Positions 51,810 through 61,009 of a stretch of 64,000 nucleotides of DNA are shown here, piece by piece (within the stretch, counting starts at the first letter, position 1; the number at the start of each line of letters is the position of its first letter). This DNA is from Streptomyces sp. DvalAA-43. GTDB taxonomy: Bacteria; Actinomycetota; Actinomycetes; Streptomycetales; Streptomycetaceae. Both the position numbers and the translations under genes were made by a program. The stretch spans positions 310,001 through 374,000 of the forward strand of contig NZ_FMBW01000071.1 of NCBI RefSeq assembly GCF_900091725.1, given 5' to 3'. Below the pieces are notes generated by a model that saw nothing but the letters and a program-made list of their open reading frames with translations, was not told the DNA's origin and did not search any database.

Positions 51810-52056
51810 GGCGGGTCCGCGAAGTCCCGGCGTACGCCCGGCTCGCGACCTCCGGGCGCACGCCGGAACCGCACGGACACGGCCTGACACGGGCACGGAC
51901 CGCCGGACGGGCTCGGGCACCCGAAGCCCGTCCGGCGCCCGAAGCCCGTCCGGCACGACGACCGGACCCACCACCCGCACCACCGCCACCACCCGCCTCC
52001 CCCACATCCCGGAACGCCTCGCCACCCCGTAACACCTCGCAGGGAGAGCCGTACGC

Positions 52057-55000
52057 ATGGACACCGACACCACGACCGCAGCGCCCACCGGCGGCCCCGT
52101 GGACGCGGGGACCTACGACGTGCTGCGCCGCAGGCTCGGCGACCGGGCCGGCGAGCTGGCCCGCCGCGCCGAGGAGCTGAACGCGCGGCGCACCGAGGAG
52201 TTCGGCTCGACCGAGCTCCGGCTCATCGGCACCGAGCAGCTGCGCACCGCGCGCCCGGCCGTGCCCCGCGATCTGGTGGCCGTCGGCGGGCGGCTGCTGT
52301 TCGGCTGGGAACGGGGCCCGGGGGCGCCGGACCCGGCCGAGGTGTCCGACGTACTCGCCCTGTACGGGCCCGAGTTGGAGGAGCCCGTCGAGGACGGGCC
52401 GCTGGCCGACGAGAGCTTCGTACGCGAGTTCACGGGGCTGCACCGCTATTTCCGGGACGCCCGGCTGCTGCGGCTGCGCCGGGTGGACGGGAAGCTGCTC
52501 GCCGTCTTCCGTACCGGTGAGAGCGCGGACGGCATCCGGGTGCTGCGCTGGGCGCTCGGCCCGGACGGTTCGCCGGGCGCGTTCCTCGACGCGCGCGGCG
52601 ACCGGGACCATGTCTTCCCGCCGTCGCACGACTTCACCTGGACCGTCGCCGGCCGCGAGTCGCACGTGCTGGGCCGGCACCCGCACATCGCGGTGGGCGG
52701 GGACGGCGTGGACACCGCCGTGCTCTTCGTCGACACGCTCGGCGGCAGCCTCACCGTCAAGACGGTCGATGACACCGACACCCCGGACGGGATCTACCGG
52801 GAGCCGGTCGCCGAACCCCTCCAGTCGCTCGCCGACGCGGAGGTCGGGCACGCCACGATCGGGCCGCTGGTCCTGCTCCGCGTCCGCCCGTACAACGAGG
52901 AGTCCTGGCGGTACCTGGTCTTCAACTCGCTGCTCGGCACCGTGCAGCGGCTGGACGGCATCGGACCGGCCTGCCACCGGCTCCCGGAGGACCAGGGGAT
53001 CATCTTCCCCGGCGGCTACTACCTCACCACCGGCACCGCCAAGACCTTCGACATCGCCGAACCGCTCACCGACCCGGTCTTCGAGGGCGCCGTCCGCTCC
53101 CCGAACGGCGAGGACGTCCTCTACGTCTTCCGCTCCCCCGACGACGGCCGCGGCCTGCTGCTGCCCTACAACCTGATCCGGCAGGAGGTCGCCACCCCGC
53201 TCCAGGGCCGCGGCCACGCCCTGCTCGACGACGGCACGCTCGTCCTGCTGCGCACCCCCGTGGGCGGCGACGAGCCGGCCCGGGTCCACCCCTTGCAGCG
53301 CTGGCGGACCCCGTACGTCTCCGACACCTACGCGGCCTCCCGCCCCGCCGGGACGGGCCCGTTGGCCCGGGTAGGCAACGCCGATCTGGTGCGCGGGATC
53401 TCCGACTGCCTGGCGCTGGCGCACAGCGCCGCCGAGACGACCCCGACCGCCGCCGTGTACGCGCGGCTGGTCGCGGACTGCACCCGCGCCACCGACCGCT
53501 ACCACTGGCTCGCCGATGGCGAACTCGGCGATCTGGCCGCCCCGTTGGCGGAGCTCAAGGCCACCGCCGAGCAGGTCGTCGTCGAGTTCGAGACCGTGCG
53601 TGAGCTGACCCGGCAGGCCGCCGAGGCGCTCGACGCGGCGGCCGACCGCCTCACCGCGCTCGTCCGCCGGGTCCGCGGCGAGGCCCCCCGCTCGGCCGCC
53701 GCCTGGGTGGACCAGCTCACCGAACTGCGCCGCGCACACGGCCACTTGGCGACCCTCTCCGAGATGCGGTACGCCGACACCGGGCGGATCGCCGAACTCT
53801 CCGCCGCGACCGCCACCGACCTCGAATCGGCCGCCCAGCGCGCCGTCGCGTTCCTCGGCCGGGACGACGCCTTCACCGGCTACCACGAGGACATCGCCGC
53901 GCTCACCGCCGAGGCGTCCACGCTCGCCACCGTCGCGGACACGGCGGCGCTGGGCGAGCGGCTGAGCGGGATGACGGACGGCCTGAGCACCGTCACGGAC
54001 GTCGTCGCCGGTCTCGACATCGGGGACACCACGGTCCGTACGTCGATCCTGGAGCGGATCGCCGAGGTGCTCGGCGGGGTCAACCGGGCCCGCGCCACGC
54101 TCGAAGCCCGCCGCCGCGAGCTCCTCGACCACGAGGGCCGCGCCGAGTTCGCCGCCGAGTTCGCTCTGCTGGGGCAGGCCGTCACGGGTGCGATCGCCGC
54201 GGCGGACACCCCGGACGCCTGCGACGATCAACTTGCCAGGTTGTTGCTCCAGCTGGAAAACCTGGAGTCCCGGTTCGCGGAGTTCGACGACTTCCTCGCC
54301 GAGCTGGCCGAGCGCCGCACGGAGGTGTACGAGGCGTTCTCGGCCCGCAAGCAGACCTTGCAGGACGCCCGTGCCCGGCGGGCCGAGCGGCTGGCGGATT
54401 CGGCCGCCCGGGTCCTGGAGACGGTCTCCCGGCGGCTGGCCGCCCTGCCCGACCAGGACGCCGTCCACACCTACTTCGCCTCCGACCCGATGGTCGCCAA
54501 GATCCGCCGCACCGCCGAGGAGCTGCGCGGACTCGGTGATCCGGTGCGCGCCGAGGAGCTGGACGGGCAGCTGCTGGCCGCCCGCCAGGAGGCCGGCCGG
54601 GCGCTGCGCGACCGCAGTGAGCTGTACGCGGACGGCGGCGCCACGATCCGGCTGGGCCGTCACCGGTTCGCCGTGAACACCCAGCCCTTCGACCTGACGC
54701 TCGTCCCGCAGGGGGACGGGCTGGCGTTCGCCCTCACCGGCACCGACTACCGCGCCCCGGTCACCGACCCGGAGTTCGAGGCGACCCGCCCGTACTGGGA
54801 GCAGACCCTCCCCTCCGAATCCCCGCGGGTCTACCGGGGCGAGCACCTGGCCGCCCGGCTCCTCGACGAGCGGGGCGCGGACACCCTGACCGCCCTGGAT
54901 CCGGCCGAACTCGCCTCCCTGGTACGGGAGTCGGCCGCCGCCGCGTACGACGAGGGCCATCAGCGCGGGGTCCACGACGAGGACGCCACCGCGATCCTCA

Positions 55001-57012
55001 CCACCCTGCTGCGGCTGCACTCCGGGGCCGGCCTGCTGCGCTTCCCGCCCGCCGTCCGGGCGGCGGCCCAGCTCTTCTGGGCGTACGGGGCGGACGAGGA
55101 CCGCCGCGCGTCCTGGACCCGGCGGGCGCTCTCGCTGGCCCGCGCCCGCGAGACCTTCGGCCTCACCCCGGCCGTGGACGCCCTCCAGGAGGAGTGGGCG
55201 GCCGTCATCGCGGGCGAGGCCCCGTCCGCCGTCGCCGCCTATCTCTTCGAGGAGCTGACCAGCGGCCCGGCCGGTTTCGTCACCAGCGCCGCCGCCCGCA
55301 CCTTCCTGGACAAGTTCCGCCGTACGACCGGGACGTCGGCGTTCGACGAGGATCTCGCCGCGCTCGGTGACGACCTGCCGGCCCGCCGCCAGCTCGTCGA
55401 GGGCTGGCTCGGCTCGTACGCCGCCGCGAGCGGCACCCCGATCGGCGCGGGGGATCTCGCGGAGGCCGTCGCCGTGGAGCTCTGCCCGGAGCCGGTGCTC
55501 GACCGGTACGGCTGCGAGGCCCCGCTCACCGCGCGGGTGGACGGCCTGCTCGGCACCCATCCGCGCGTCGAACGGGGCACGCTGACCGTCCGGATCGACG
55601 AACTCCTCGCCCGCACCGCCGAGTTCCGGGCCGTGACCGTCCCCGGCTTCCGCGCCTACCAGCGCCGCCGCACCGCGCTGGTGAGCGCCGAGCGGACCCG
55701 GCTGCGGCTGGACGACCACCGGCCGCGCGTCATGTCGGCGTTCGTCCGCAACCGGCTGCTGGACGAGGTGTACCTGCCGCTGATCGGCGACAGCCTCGCC
55801 AAGCAGCTCGGCACCGCCGACGCCGACCGGCGCACCGACTCGCAGGGCCTGCTGCTGCTCGTATCGCCGCCCGGCTACGGCAAGACGACGCTGATGGAGT
55901 ACGTGGCCGACCGGCTGGGCCTGGTCCTGGTCAAGGTCAGCGGACCCAACCTCGGCCACGACGTGACCTCGCTCGACCCGTCCCAGGCCCGCACCGCGAC
56001 CGCCCGCCAGGAGATCGAGAAGATCAACTTCGCGCTGGAGTCCGGCAACAACACGCTCCTCTACCTCGACGACATCCAGCACACCTCGCCCGAGCTGCTC
56101 CAGAAGTTCATCCCGCTCTGCGACGCCACCCGCCGCATCGAGGGCGTGCGGGACGGCGAGCCGCGCAGCCACGACCTGCGGGGCAAACGGTTCGCGGTGT
56201 GCATGGCGGGCAATCCGTACACCGAGTCGGGCGAGCGGTTCCGCATCCCGGACATGCTCGCCAACCGGGCCGACGTCTGGAACCTCGGCGAGGTGCTGAG
56301 CGGTCGCGAGGACGTCTTCGCGCTGAGCTTCGTGGAGAACGCGCTGACCGCCAACCCGGTGCTGGCCCCGCTCGCCGGACGCTCCCGCGACGACCTCGCC
56401 CTGTTCGTACGGCTCGCCTCCGGCGACTCCTCGGCGCGGGCGGACCGGCTGGAGCACCCGTACACCCCCGCCGAGGCGGACCGGATCGTCGCGGTCCTGC
56501 GCCATCTGCTGACCGCCCGGGAGACGGTGCTGGCCGTGAACGCCGCGTACATCGCCTCGGCGGCGCAGACCGACGCGACGCGCACGGAGCCGCCGTTCCG
56601 GCTCCAGGGCTCCTACCGCGACATGAACAAGATCGCCGAGCGGATCGTCCCGGTGATGAACGACGCGGAGCTGTCCGCCGTCGTCGACGACCACTACGCG
56701 GGCGAGGCCCAGACACTGACCGCCGGCGCGGAGTCCAACCTGCTCAAACTCGCCGTGCTGCGCGGCCGGCTCACCCCCGAGCAGTCCGCGCGCTGGTCCG
56801 CGATCACCGCCTCCTACGTCCGCACCCAGGCCCTCGGCGGCCCGGACGGCGACCCCATGACCCGGGCCGTCGCCGCGCTGGGACTGCTCGCGGACCGGAT
56901 CGCGGCGGTCGAGTCGGCGATCGTCCGGGTCGCCGACCCGCGCCATGTCCTCACCAACCCGCAGGCCCGGCACGCGGCTTCGCCGTCCGCCGGACCGCCC
57001 GAGGACCACTGA
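52057..57012 (+). CDS. Giant AAA+ ATPase, 'DNA repair ATPase' (DUF3686) type
   Basis: This 1651-residue protein has four visible parts. The N-terminal 480 residues are rich in beta-strand turns (RDLVAVGGRLLFGWERG, FPPSHDFTWTVAGRESHVLGRHPHIAVGG, FPGGYYLTTGTAKTFD), suggesting a propeller. Then comes a long helical/coiled-coil region (about 480-850), a mixed middle part, and a C-terminal AAA+ module with Walker A PPGYGKTTL (Lys about 1276), Walker B TLLYLDDIQ (Asp 1338/1339) and a sensor/Arg region. The DUF3686 label as 'DNA repair ATPase' is not experimentally based. It shares an operon with YqiJ-like and flotillin genes. ATG 52057 follows AGGGAGAGCC. Confidence 0.88.
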   Translation: MDTDTTTAAPTGGPVDAGTYDVLRRRLGDRAGELARRAEELNARRTEEFGSTELRLIGTEQLRTARPAVPRDLVAVGGRLLFGWERGPGAPDPAEVSDVLALYGPELEEPVEDGPLADESFVREFTGLHRYFRDARLLRLRRVDGKLLAVFRTGESADGIRVLRWALGPDGSPGAFLDARGDRDHVFPPSHDFTWTVAGRESHVLGRHPHIAVGGDGVDTAVLFVDTLGGSLTVKTVDDTDTPDGIYREPVAEPLQSLADAEVGHATIGPLVLLRVRPYNEESWRYLVFNSLLGTVQRLDGIGPACHRLPEDQGIIFPGGYYLTTGTAKTFDIAEPLTDPVFEGAVRSPNGEDVLYVFRSPDDGRGLLLPYNLIRQEVATPLQGRGHALLDDGTLVLLRTPVGGDEPARVHPLQRWRTPYVSDTYAASRPAGTGPLARVGNADLVRGISDCLALAHSAAETTPTAAVYARLVADCTRATDRYHWLADGELGDLAAPLAELKATAEQVVVEFETVRELTRQAAEALDAAADRLTALVRRVRGEAPRSAAAWVDQLTELRRAHGHLATLSEMRYADTGRIAELSAATATDLESAAQRAVAFLGRDDAFTGYHEDIAALTAEASTLATVADTAALGERLSGMTDGLSTVTDVVAGLDIGDTTVRTSILERIAEVLGGVNRARATLEARRRELLDHEGRAEFAAEFALLGQAVTGAIAAADTPDACDDQLARLLLQLENLESRFAEFDDFLAELAERRTEVYEAFSARKQTLQDARARRAERLADSAARVLETVSRRLAALPDQDAVHTYFASDPMVAKIRRTAEELRGLGDPVRAEELDGQLLAARQEAGRALRDRSELYADGGATIRLGRHRFAVNTQPFDLTLVPQGDGLAFALTGTDYRAPVTDPEFEATRPYWEQTLPSESPRVYRGEHLAARLLDERGADTLTALDPAELASLVRESAAAAYDEGHQRGVHDEDATAILTTLLRLHSGAGLLRFPPAVRAAAQLFWAYGADEDRRASWTRRALSLARARETFGLTPAVDALQEEWAAVIAGEAPSAVAAYLFEELTSGPAGFVTSAAARTFLDKFRRTTGTSAFDEDLAALGDDLPARRQLVEGWLGSYAAASGTPIGAGDLAEAVAVELCPEPVLDRYGCEAPLTARVDGLLGTHPRVERGTLTVRIDELLARTAEFRAVTVPGFRAYQRRRTALVSAERTRLRLDDHRPRVMSAFVRNRLLDEVYLPLIGDSLAKQLGTADADRRTDSQGLLLLVSPPGYGKTTLMEYVADRLGLVLVKVSGPNLGHDVTSLDPSQARTATARQEIEKINFALESGNNTLLYLDDIQHTSPELLQKFIPLCDATRRIEGVRDGEPRSHDLRGKRFAVCMAGNPYTESGERFRIPDMLANRADVWNLGEVLSGREDVFALSFVENALTANPVLAPLAGRSRDDLALFVRLASGDSSARADRLEHPYTPAEADRIVAVLRHLLTARETVLAVNAAYIASAAQTDATRTEPPFRLQGSYRDMNKIAERIVPVMNDAELSAVVDDHYAGEAQTLTAGAESNLLKLAVLRGRLTPEQSARWSAITASYVRTQALGGPDGDPMTRAVAALGLLADRIAAVESAIVRVADPRHVLTNPQARHAASPSAGPPEDH

Positions 57013-57087
57013 CGGACACACCCATCGAGCTGACGGACGCCCGCCGAGCCGACAGACCCCCACCGAACCGACGGATGCCCGCCGAGG
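57010..57087. repeat. 19-21-bp tandem repeat x4 from the ATPase stop codon
   Basis: Units at 57010-57030 (21 bp), 57031-57049, 57050-57068 and 57069-57087 (19 bp each), based on TGACGGACGCCCGCCGAGC. The first unit starts with the ATPase TGA; the last overlaps the ribosome site (GAGGAGAGG) of the channel gene. Confidence 0.8.
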
Positions 57088-57100
57088 AGAGGATCAAGGC

Positions 57101-59092
57101 ATGCTGGGTCATGTGCCCCCACTTCCCCAGCAGCCCCAACGTTCCCCGTTCAGCGGACACATGGTCGTCTGCGGCGACGACGCGCTGGCCCGCCGGCTCG
57201 CCGTCGAACTGCGCTATGTGTACGGGGAACGGGTCACCCTCGTCCTGCCGCCCGGACGCGACGCCCGCCGCCCCGAACTGCCGCTGACCGGGCGGGGCCG
57301 GGCGGCGGCGCTCTTCGGCCGCATGTCCTCGGCGATGATCCGCAACGGCGGCGGCCAGGGCGGGGCCGACGCCCTCGGCGACGACACCAACGCCGGGGTC
57401 GAGGCGGTCCGCATCCTGGAGGCGCCGGAGCCGTCCGACGACACGTTCGAGGAGGCGGGCGTCGAAACGGCGGCCGCGCTGGCGCTGGTCTACGACGACG
57501 ACGAGCGCAACATCCGCGCCGCACTGACCGCCCGCCGCATCAACCCCCGCCTCCGGCTGGTCATCCGGCTCTACAACCGCAAGCTCGGCCAGCACCTGGA
57601 GACCCTGCTCGACCAGGCCGCCGCCGTCGCCGCACCCGGCCTGGACCGGGCCGCGCTGGACGCCTCCACCACCGTCCTCTCCGACGCCGACACCGCCGCC
57701 CCCGCCCTCGCGGCGACCGTCCTCACCGGCTCCAGCAAGGTCATCCAGGCGGAAGGCCTGCTGCTGCGCGCCGCCGAACGCACCCCGCCCGGCGGCGGCC
57801 AGATCGCCGACCCCGGCCTGTGCACCCTCGCCCTGCTCTCCTCCACCACCCACGACCCGGCGGGCACCGAGGGCTCCGACAGCAGCGGCGACGAAGGCCC
57901 CCGGCTGCTGCCCGACGAACGGCAGGTGGCGGCGGCGACGGGGCGCGGCACGATCGTCCTGGAGGCGGTCAGCCAGGCCGGCCCGCCCGGCCCGCCGCCC
58001 CGGATGGGCGGCCGGGGCGCACCACTCGGCCAGGTCTTCTCGCGGCGGCTGCGCTGGTCGGCGCTGGGCGTCGGCCTGGCCGTGCTCGGCCTCGCCATCG
58101 CCTCCACGATCACCACCGGCGACAACCCGCTGCACGCCACCTACCTCACCCTGCTCGACCTGTTCGCGATGGGCGACCCGGCGATCGGCGACAAGACGGC
58201 CCGCCAGATCATCCAACTGCTCTCCGGTGTGGCCGGGTTGATGCTGCTCCCCCTCCTCGTCGCAGGCGTCCTGGAGGCCTTCGGCTCCCTGCGCACCGCC
58301 TCCTCGCTCCGCCGCCCGCCCCGCGGCCTCTCCGGCCATGTGGTGCTCCTCGGCCTCGGCAAGATCGGTACGCGGGTCCTCGTCCGGCTGCGCGAGCTCG
58401 GCATTCCCGTGGTGTGCGTGGAGGACGACCCGGACGCGCGCGGCATCTCGGTGGCCCGGCGGCTGCACGTGCCGGTGGTCCTCGGTGACGTCACCCAGGA
58501 AGGCGTGCTGGAGGCGGCGAAGATCCAGCGCTCCCGTGCCCTCCTCGCCCTGACCAGCATCGACACCACCAACCTGGAGGCGGCCCTCTACGCCCGCTCG
58601 GTCAAGCCGGACCTGCGGGTGGCGCTGCGCCTGTACGACGACGAGTTCGCCACCGCCGTCTACCGCACCCTGCGCGCCGCCCACCCCCAGGCCGTGACCC
58701 GCTCCCGCTCCGTCTCCCATCTGGCCGCCCCGGCCTTCGCGGTCGCCATGATGGGCCGCCAGATCCTGGGCGCTATCCCGGTCGAGCGGAAGGTGATGCT
58801 GTTCGCGGCGGTCGAGGTGGCGGGCCATCCGCAACTGGAGGGCCGCACGGTGGAGCAGGCCTTCCGGGCAGGCTCCTGGCGGGTCCTCGCCCTGGACGCC
58901 ACCCCGCCCGAGGACCGCCGCCCGGACCTGGCCTTCCCCGACTCGGCCGCCCCGGACCGCCCGTCCGGCCTGGTCTGGGACCTCCACCCCGGGTACGTAC
59001 TGCGCCCCGAGGACCGCGTGGTGATCGCCGCGACCCGCCGGGGCCTGGCCGAACTCCTGCGCAGGCGGCGGAGCGTGGCGCCGAGGGCGTAG
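57101..59092 (+). CDS. RCK-2TM-RCK channel-like protein (Castor/Pollux-like)
   Basis: This 663-residue protein has an N-terminal RCK/TrkA-N-like domain (about 20-230; GHMVVCGDDALARRLAVELRYVYG, ALALVYDDDERNIRAALTARR), two TM helices flanking a loop (about 322-400; ALGVGLAVLGLAIAS, ATYLTLLDLFAMGDPAIGD, LLSGVAGLMLLPLLVAG) and a second RCK domain (GHVVLLGLGKIGTRVLVRL, VCVEDDPDARG). The loop lacks TVGYG, so it is not a classical K+ channel. NAD(H) or nucleotide control is likely. Last gene of the flotillin/ATPase operon. Confidence 0.87.
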   Translation: MLGHVPPLPQQPQRSPFSGHMVVCGDDALARRLAVELRYVYGERVTLVLPPGRDARRPELPLTGRGRAAALFGRMSSAMIRNGGGQGGADALGDDTNAGVEAVRILEAPEPSDDTFEEAGVETAAALALVYDDDERNIRAALTARRINPRLRLVIRLYNRKLGQHLETLLDQAAAVAAPGLDRAALDASTTVLSDADTAAPALAATVLTGSSKVIQAEGLLLRAAERTPPGGGQIADPGLCTLALLSSTTHDPAGTEGSDSSGDEGPRLLPDERQVAAATGRGTIVLEAVSQAGPPGPPPRMGGRGAPLGQVFSRRLRWSALGVGLAVLGLAIASTITTGDNPLHATYLTLLDLFAMGDPAIGDKTARQIIQLLSGVAGLMLLPLLVAGVLEAFGSLRTASSLRRPPRGLSGHVVLLGLGKIGTRVLVRLRELGIPVVCVEDDPDARGISVARRLHVPVVLGDVTQEGVLEAAKIQRSRALLALTSIDTTNLEAALYARSVKPDLRVALRLYDDEFATAVYRTLRAAHPQAVTRSRSVSHLAAPAFAVAMMGRQILGAIPVERKVMLFAAVEVAGHPQLEGRTVEQAFRAGSWRVLALDATPPEDRRPDLAFPDSAAPDRPSGLVWDLHPGYVLRPEDRVVIAATRRGLAELLRRRRSVAPRA

Positions 59093-59174
59093 CGGGGCGG
59101 GGTGCTCGGAATCCGAGTCCGGGGCCGCCCGAAATCCATGTGTCCGGCCACCCCGCTGCCCCTACCCTGCCCCC

Positions 59175-59792
59175 ATGGACACCGACTCCCGCGACCTCCT
59201 CAACGTGATCGACATCGAGGCGACCTGCTGGGACGGGCAGCCGCCGCCCGGTGCGGTGAGCGAGATCATCGAGATCGGACTGACCGTCGTCGACCTGCGC
59301 GCGGCCAAAGGGGTCTCCCCCGCTCGAACGGAACCGAGAGCTGGGGGAAGGCTCGCCCGCCACCGGATCCTGGTCCGGCCCGCCCGGTCCACGGTCAGCG
59401 CCTTCTGCACCGAGCTGACCGGCCTCACCCAGGCCGAGGTGGACACGGGCGTCCCCTTCGCCGAGGCCTGCCGCCTGCTCGCCGCCACGCACGAGTCGGG
59501 CGCACGCCCCTGGGCCAGCTGGGGCGACTACGACCGCAACCAGTTCATCCGCCAGTGCCGGGCGACCGGCACCCGGTACCCCTTCGGCCACCGCCACACC
59601 AACGCCAAGCTCCCCTTCACCTCCGCCTACGGCCTGCGCAAGCGCCCCGGCATGGCCCAGGCGCTCGATGTGGCGGGCCTCCCGCTGGAGGGCCGCCACC
59701 ACAGCGGCGCGGACGACGCCTGGAACATCGCGGCGCTGATCCTGGAAGTGGCGGCCCGGGGGGCCTGGCCGGGAGCGGACGAGCGGTCCTAG
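59175..59792 (+). CDS. KapD-like 3'-5' exonuclease (DEDDh) with an inserted repeat
   Basis: This 205-residue DEDD exonuclease has ExoI DIEAT (NVIDIEATCW), EIIEIGLTVVD, ExoII WASWGDYDRNQF and ExoIII HHSGADDAWNIA. Between strand 2 and the next core segment it carries GVSPARTEPRAGGRLA, which is encoded by a palindromic element (59316-59348) and is not expected in the family. The catalytic residues are intact, so the enzyme may tolerate the loop. ATG 59175. Convergent with trpS, whose stop lies 4 bp inside this gene (overlapping 3' ends). Confidence 0.88.
   Translation: MDTDSRDLLNVIDIEATCWDGQPPPGAVSEIIEIGLTVVDLRAAKGVSPARTEPRAGGRLARHRILVRPARSTVSAFCTELTGLTQAEVDTGVPFAEACRLLAATHESGARPWASWGDYDRNQFIRQCRATGTRYPFGHRHTNAKLPFTSAYGLRKRPGMAQALDVAGLPLEGRHHSGADDAWNIAALILEVAARGAWPGADERS
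59316..59348. repeat. Streptomyces-type dispersed palindromic repeat inside a coding region
   Basis: TCCCCC (59316-59321) pairs with GGGGGA (59343-59348), with CTCG...CGAG pairing inside. The sequence TCCCCCGCTCGAACGGAACC followed by GAGAGCTGGGGGA resembles a common intergenic repeat of Streptomyces genomes. It is in frame with the exonuclease gene. Confidence 0.7.
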
Positions 59793-60829
59793 ATCCGGCC
59801 GCCCATCACCCCCCGCACCTCGTCCAGCGTCGCCGCCGCGATCTCGTTGGCGCGCTCGTTCCCGGCCCGGAGCACCGAGCGCACGTACCCCAGGTCACGC
59901 GCGTACTCCGCCCGCCGGGCCCGGATCGGCGCCATCCGGCTGTTGACGGCCTCGGTCACGGTCCGCTTGAGGCCGGCCGCACCGCCGCCACCGATCTCCT
60001 CGGCCACGGCGTGCGGGTCCCGGTCCAGACAGAGCGCCGCCAGCAGCACCAGCGAGGACACCCCGGGCCGGTGCTCGGGGTCGTACGTGATGTACCGCTC
60101 GGCATCCGTCTTCGCGCCCTTGATCAGCCGGGCGGTCTCGTCCGCGTCGGCGCCCAGCGCGATGGAGTTGCCCCGGCTCTTGCTCATCTTGGTGCCGTCG
60201 GTGCCGAGGAGGAGCGGTGCGTCGGAGAGCAGTGCGTCCGGCTCCGGGAAGACCGCCCCGTACCGCTCGTTGAAGCGCCGGGCGACGGTCCGCGTCACTT
60301 CGAGGTGCGGCAGCTGGTCCTGCCCGACGGGGACGAGGTTCCCCTTGCAGAACAGGATGTCGGCGGCCTGGTGCACGGGGTAGGTGAACATCAGCCCGCT
60401 GACGGCCGACTGCCGGGAGTGCGCGATCTCGTCCTTGACGGTGGGGTTGCGGTTCAGCTCGGCGACGGAGACCAGGCTCAGGAACGGCAGCATCAGCTGG
60501 TTGAGCGCGGGCACGGCGCTGTGGTTGAAGACCGTCGAGCGTGCCGGGTCGATCCCGACCGCCAGGTAGTCGAGCAGCATCCCCTCCATGTGCTCACCGA
60601 GCCGGTCGGCGACGTCCCGGTCGGTGAGCACCTGGTAATCGGCGATGATCACGAAGACATCCACCCCGAGCTCCTGGAGCCGGACGCGGTTGTGGAGCGT
60701 GCCGAAGTAGTGCCCGAGGTGCAGGGGCCCGGTGGGCCGGTCCCCGGTCATCACCCGGAACTTCTCCGGGGCCTGCCGGATCCGCGCTTCCAGGTCGGCG
60801 GTTGTCGCGGTAGCGGTGACAGTGCTCAT
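59789..60829 (-). CDS. trpS: Tryptophan--tRNA ligase, auxiliary attenuator-controlled type
   Basis: This 346-residue class I synthetase has the HIGH-like motif PTGPLHLGHYFGTL and the KMSKS loop GTKMSKSRGNSI. It charges tRNA-Trp. Streptomyces often have a second, indolmycin-resistant TrpRS controlled by ribosome-mediated attenuation. The leader peptide with two adjacent Trp codons and the terminator upstream fit exactly that type. ATG 60829 is preceded by GAGGAGAGAGAACCG. Drug resistance is inferred from the regulatory design and not from residues. Confidence 0.94.
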   Translation of the reverse strand: MSTVTATATTADLEARIRQAPEKFRVMTGDRPTGPLHLGHYFGTLHNRVRLQELGVDVFVIIADYQVLTDRDVADRLGEHMEGMLLDYLAVGIDPARSTVFNHSAVPALNQLMLPFLSLVSVAELNRNPTVKDEIAHSRQSAVSGLMFTYPVHQAADILFCKGNLVPVGQDQLPHLEVTRTVARRFNERYGAVFPEPDALLSDAPLLLGTDGTKMSKSRGNSIALGADADETARLIKGAKTDAERYITYDPEHRPGVSSLVLLAALCLDRDPHAVAEEIGGGGAAGLKRTVTEAVNSRMAPIRARRAEYARDLGYVRSVLRAGNERANEIAAATLDEVRGVMGGRI

Positions 60830-60910
60830 CGGTTCTCTCTCCTCGCGATGGTGGTTGCGTGGAGGACGGCCCGCCGTGATCACCGGCATCCGTACCCGTA
60901 CGGGGCAGCG

Positions 60911-60938
60911 AAAAGGGCCGTCCATGGTGAACGGCCCT
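60911..60938 (-). terminator. trpS attenuator terminator
   Basis: Read on the - strand, AGGGCCGT (60938-60931) pairs with ACGGCCCT (60921-60914) around a 9-nt loop and is followed by a T-tract that begins at the stem base (60914-60911). It is an intrinsic terminator 82 bp before the trpS start. Confidence 0.88.
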
Positions 60939-60967
60939 GATTCCGTGCAGAGGGGAGGTGGCCGCTC

Positions 60968-61009
60968 CTAGAAGGAGCGCCACCAATTCCGGCACGGTAC
61001 GGAGGTCAT
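60968..61009 (-). CDS. trpS leader peptide with tandem Trp codons
   Basis: ATG 61009 opens a 13-codon frame, MTSVPCRNWWRSF, ending in TAG at 60968. TGG-TGG codons 9-10 lie in the 5' arm of a hairpin (GGTGGCGCTCC with GGAGC-G-GCCACC, loop TTCTA). The 3' arm contains GCGGCC, able to pair with GGCCGT of the terminator stem and so form an antiterminator. Ribosome stalling at Trp codons when charged tRNA-Trp is scarce would allow trpS transcription. Confidence 0.85.
   Translation of the reverse strand: MTSVPCRNWWRSF

Noticed and set aside
51562..57063. 1833-codon open frame antisense to the AAA+ ATPase
   Set aside because: Gly/Arg/Val-rich shadow frame with no motif; the + strand gene has clear Walker motifs and codon bias.
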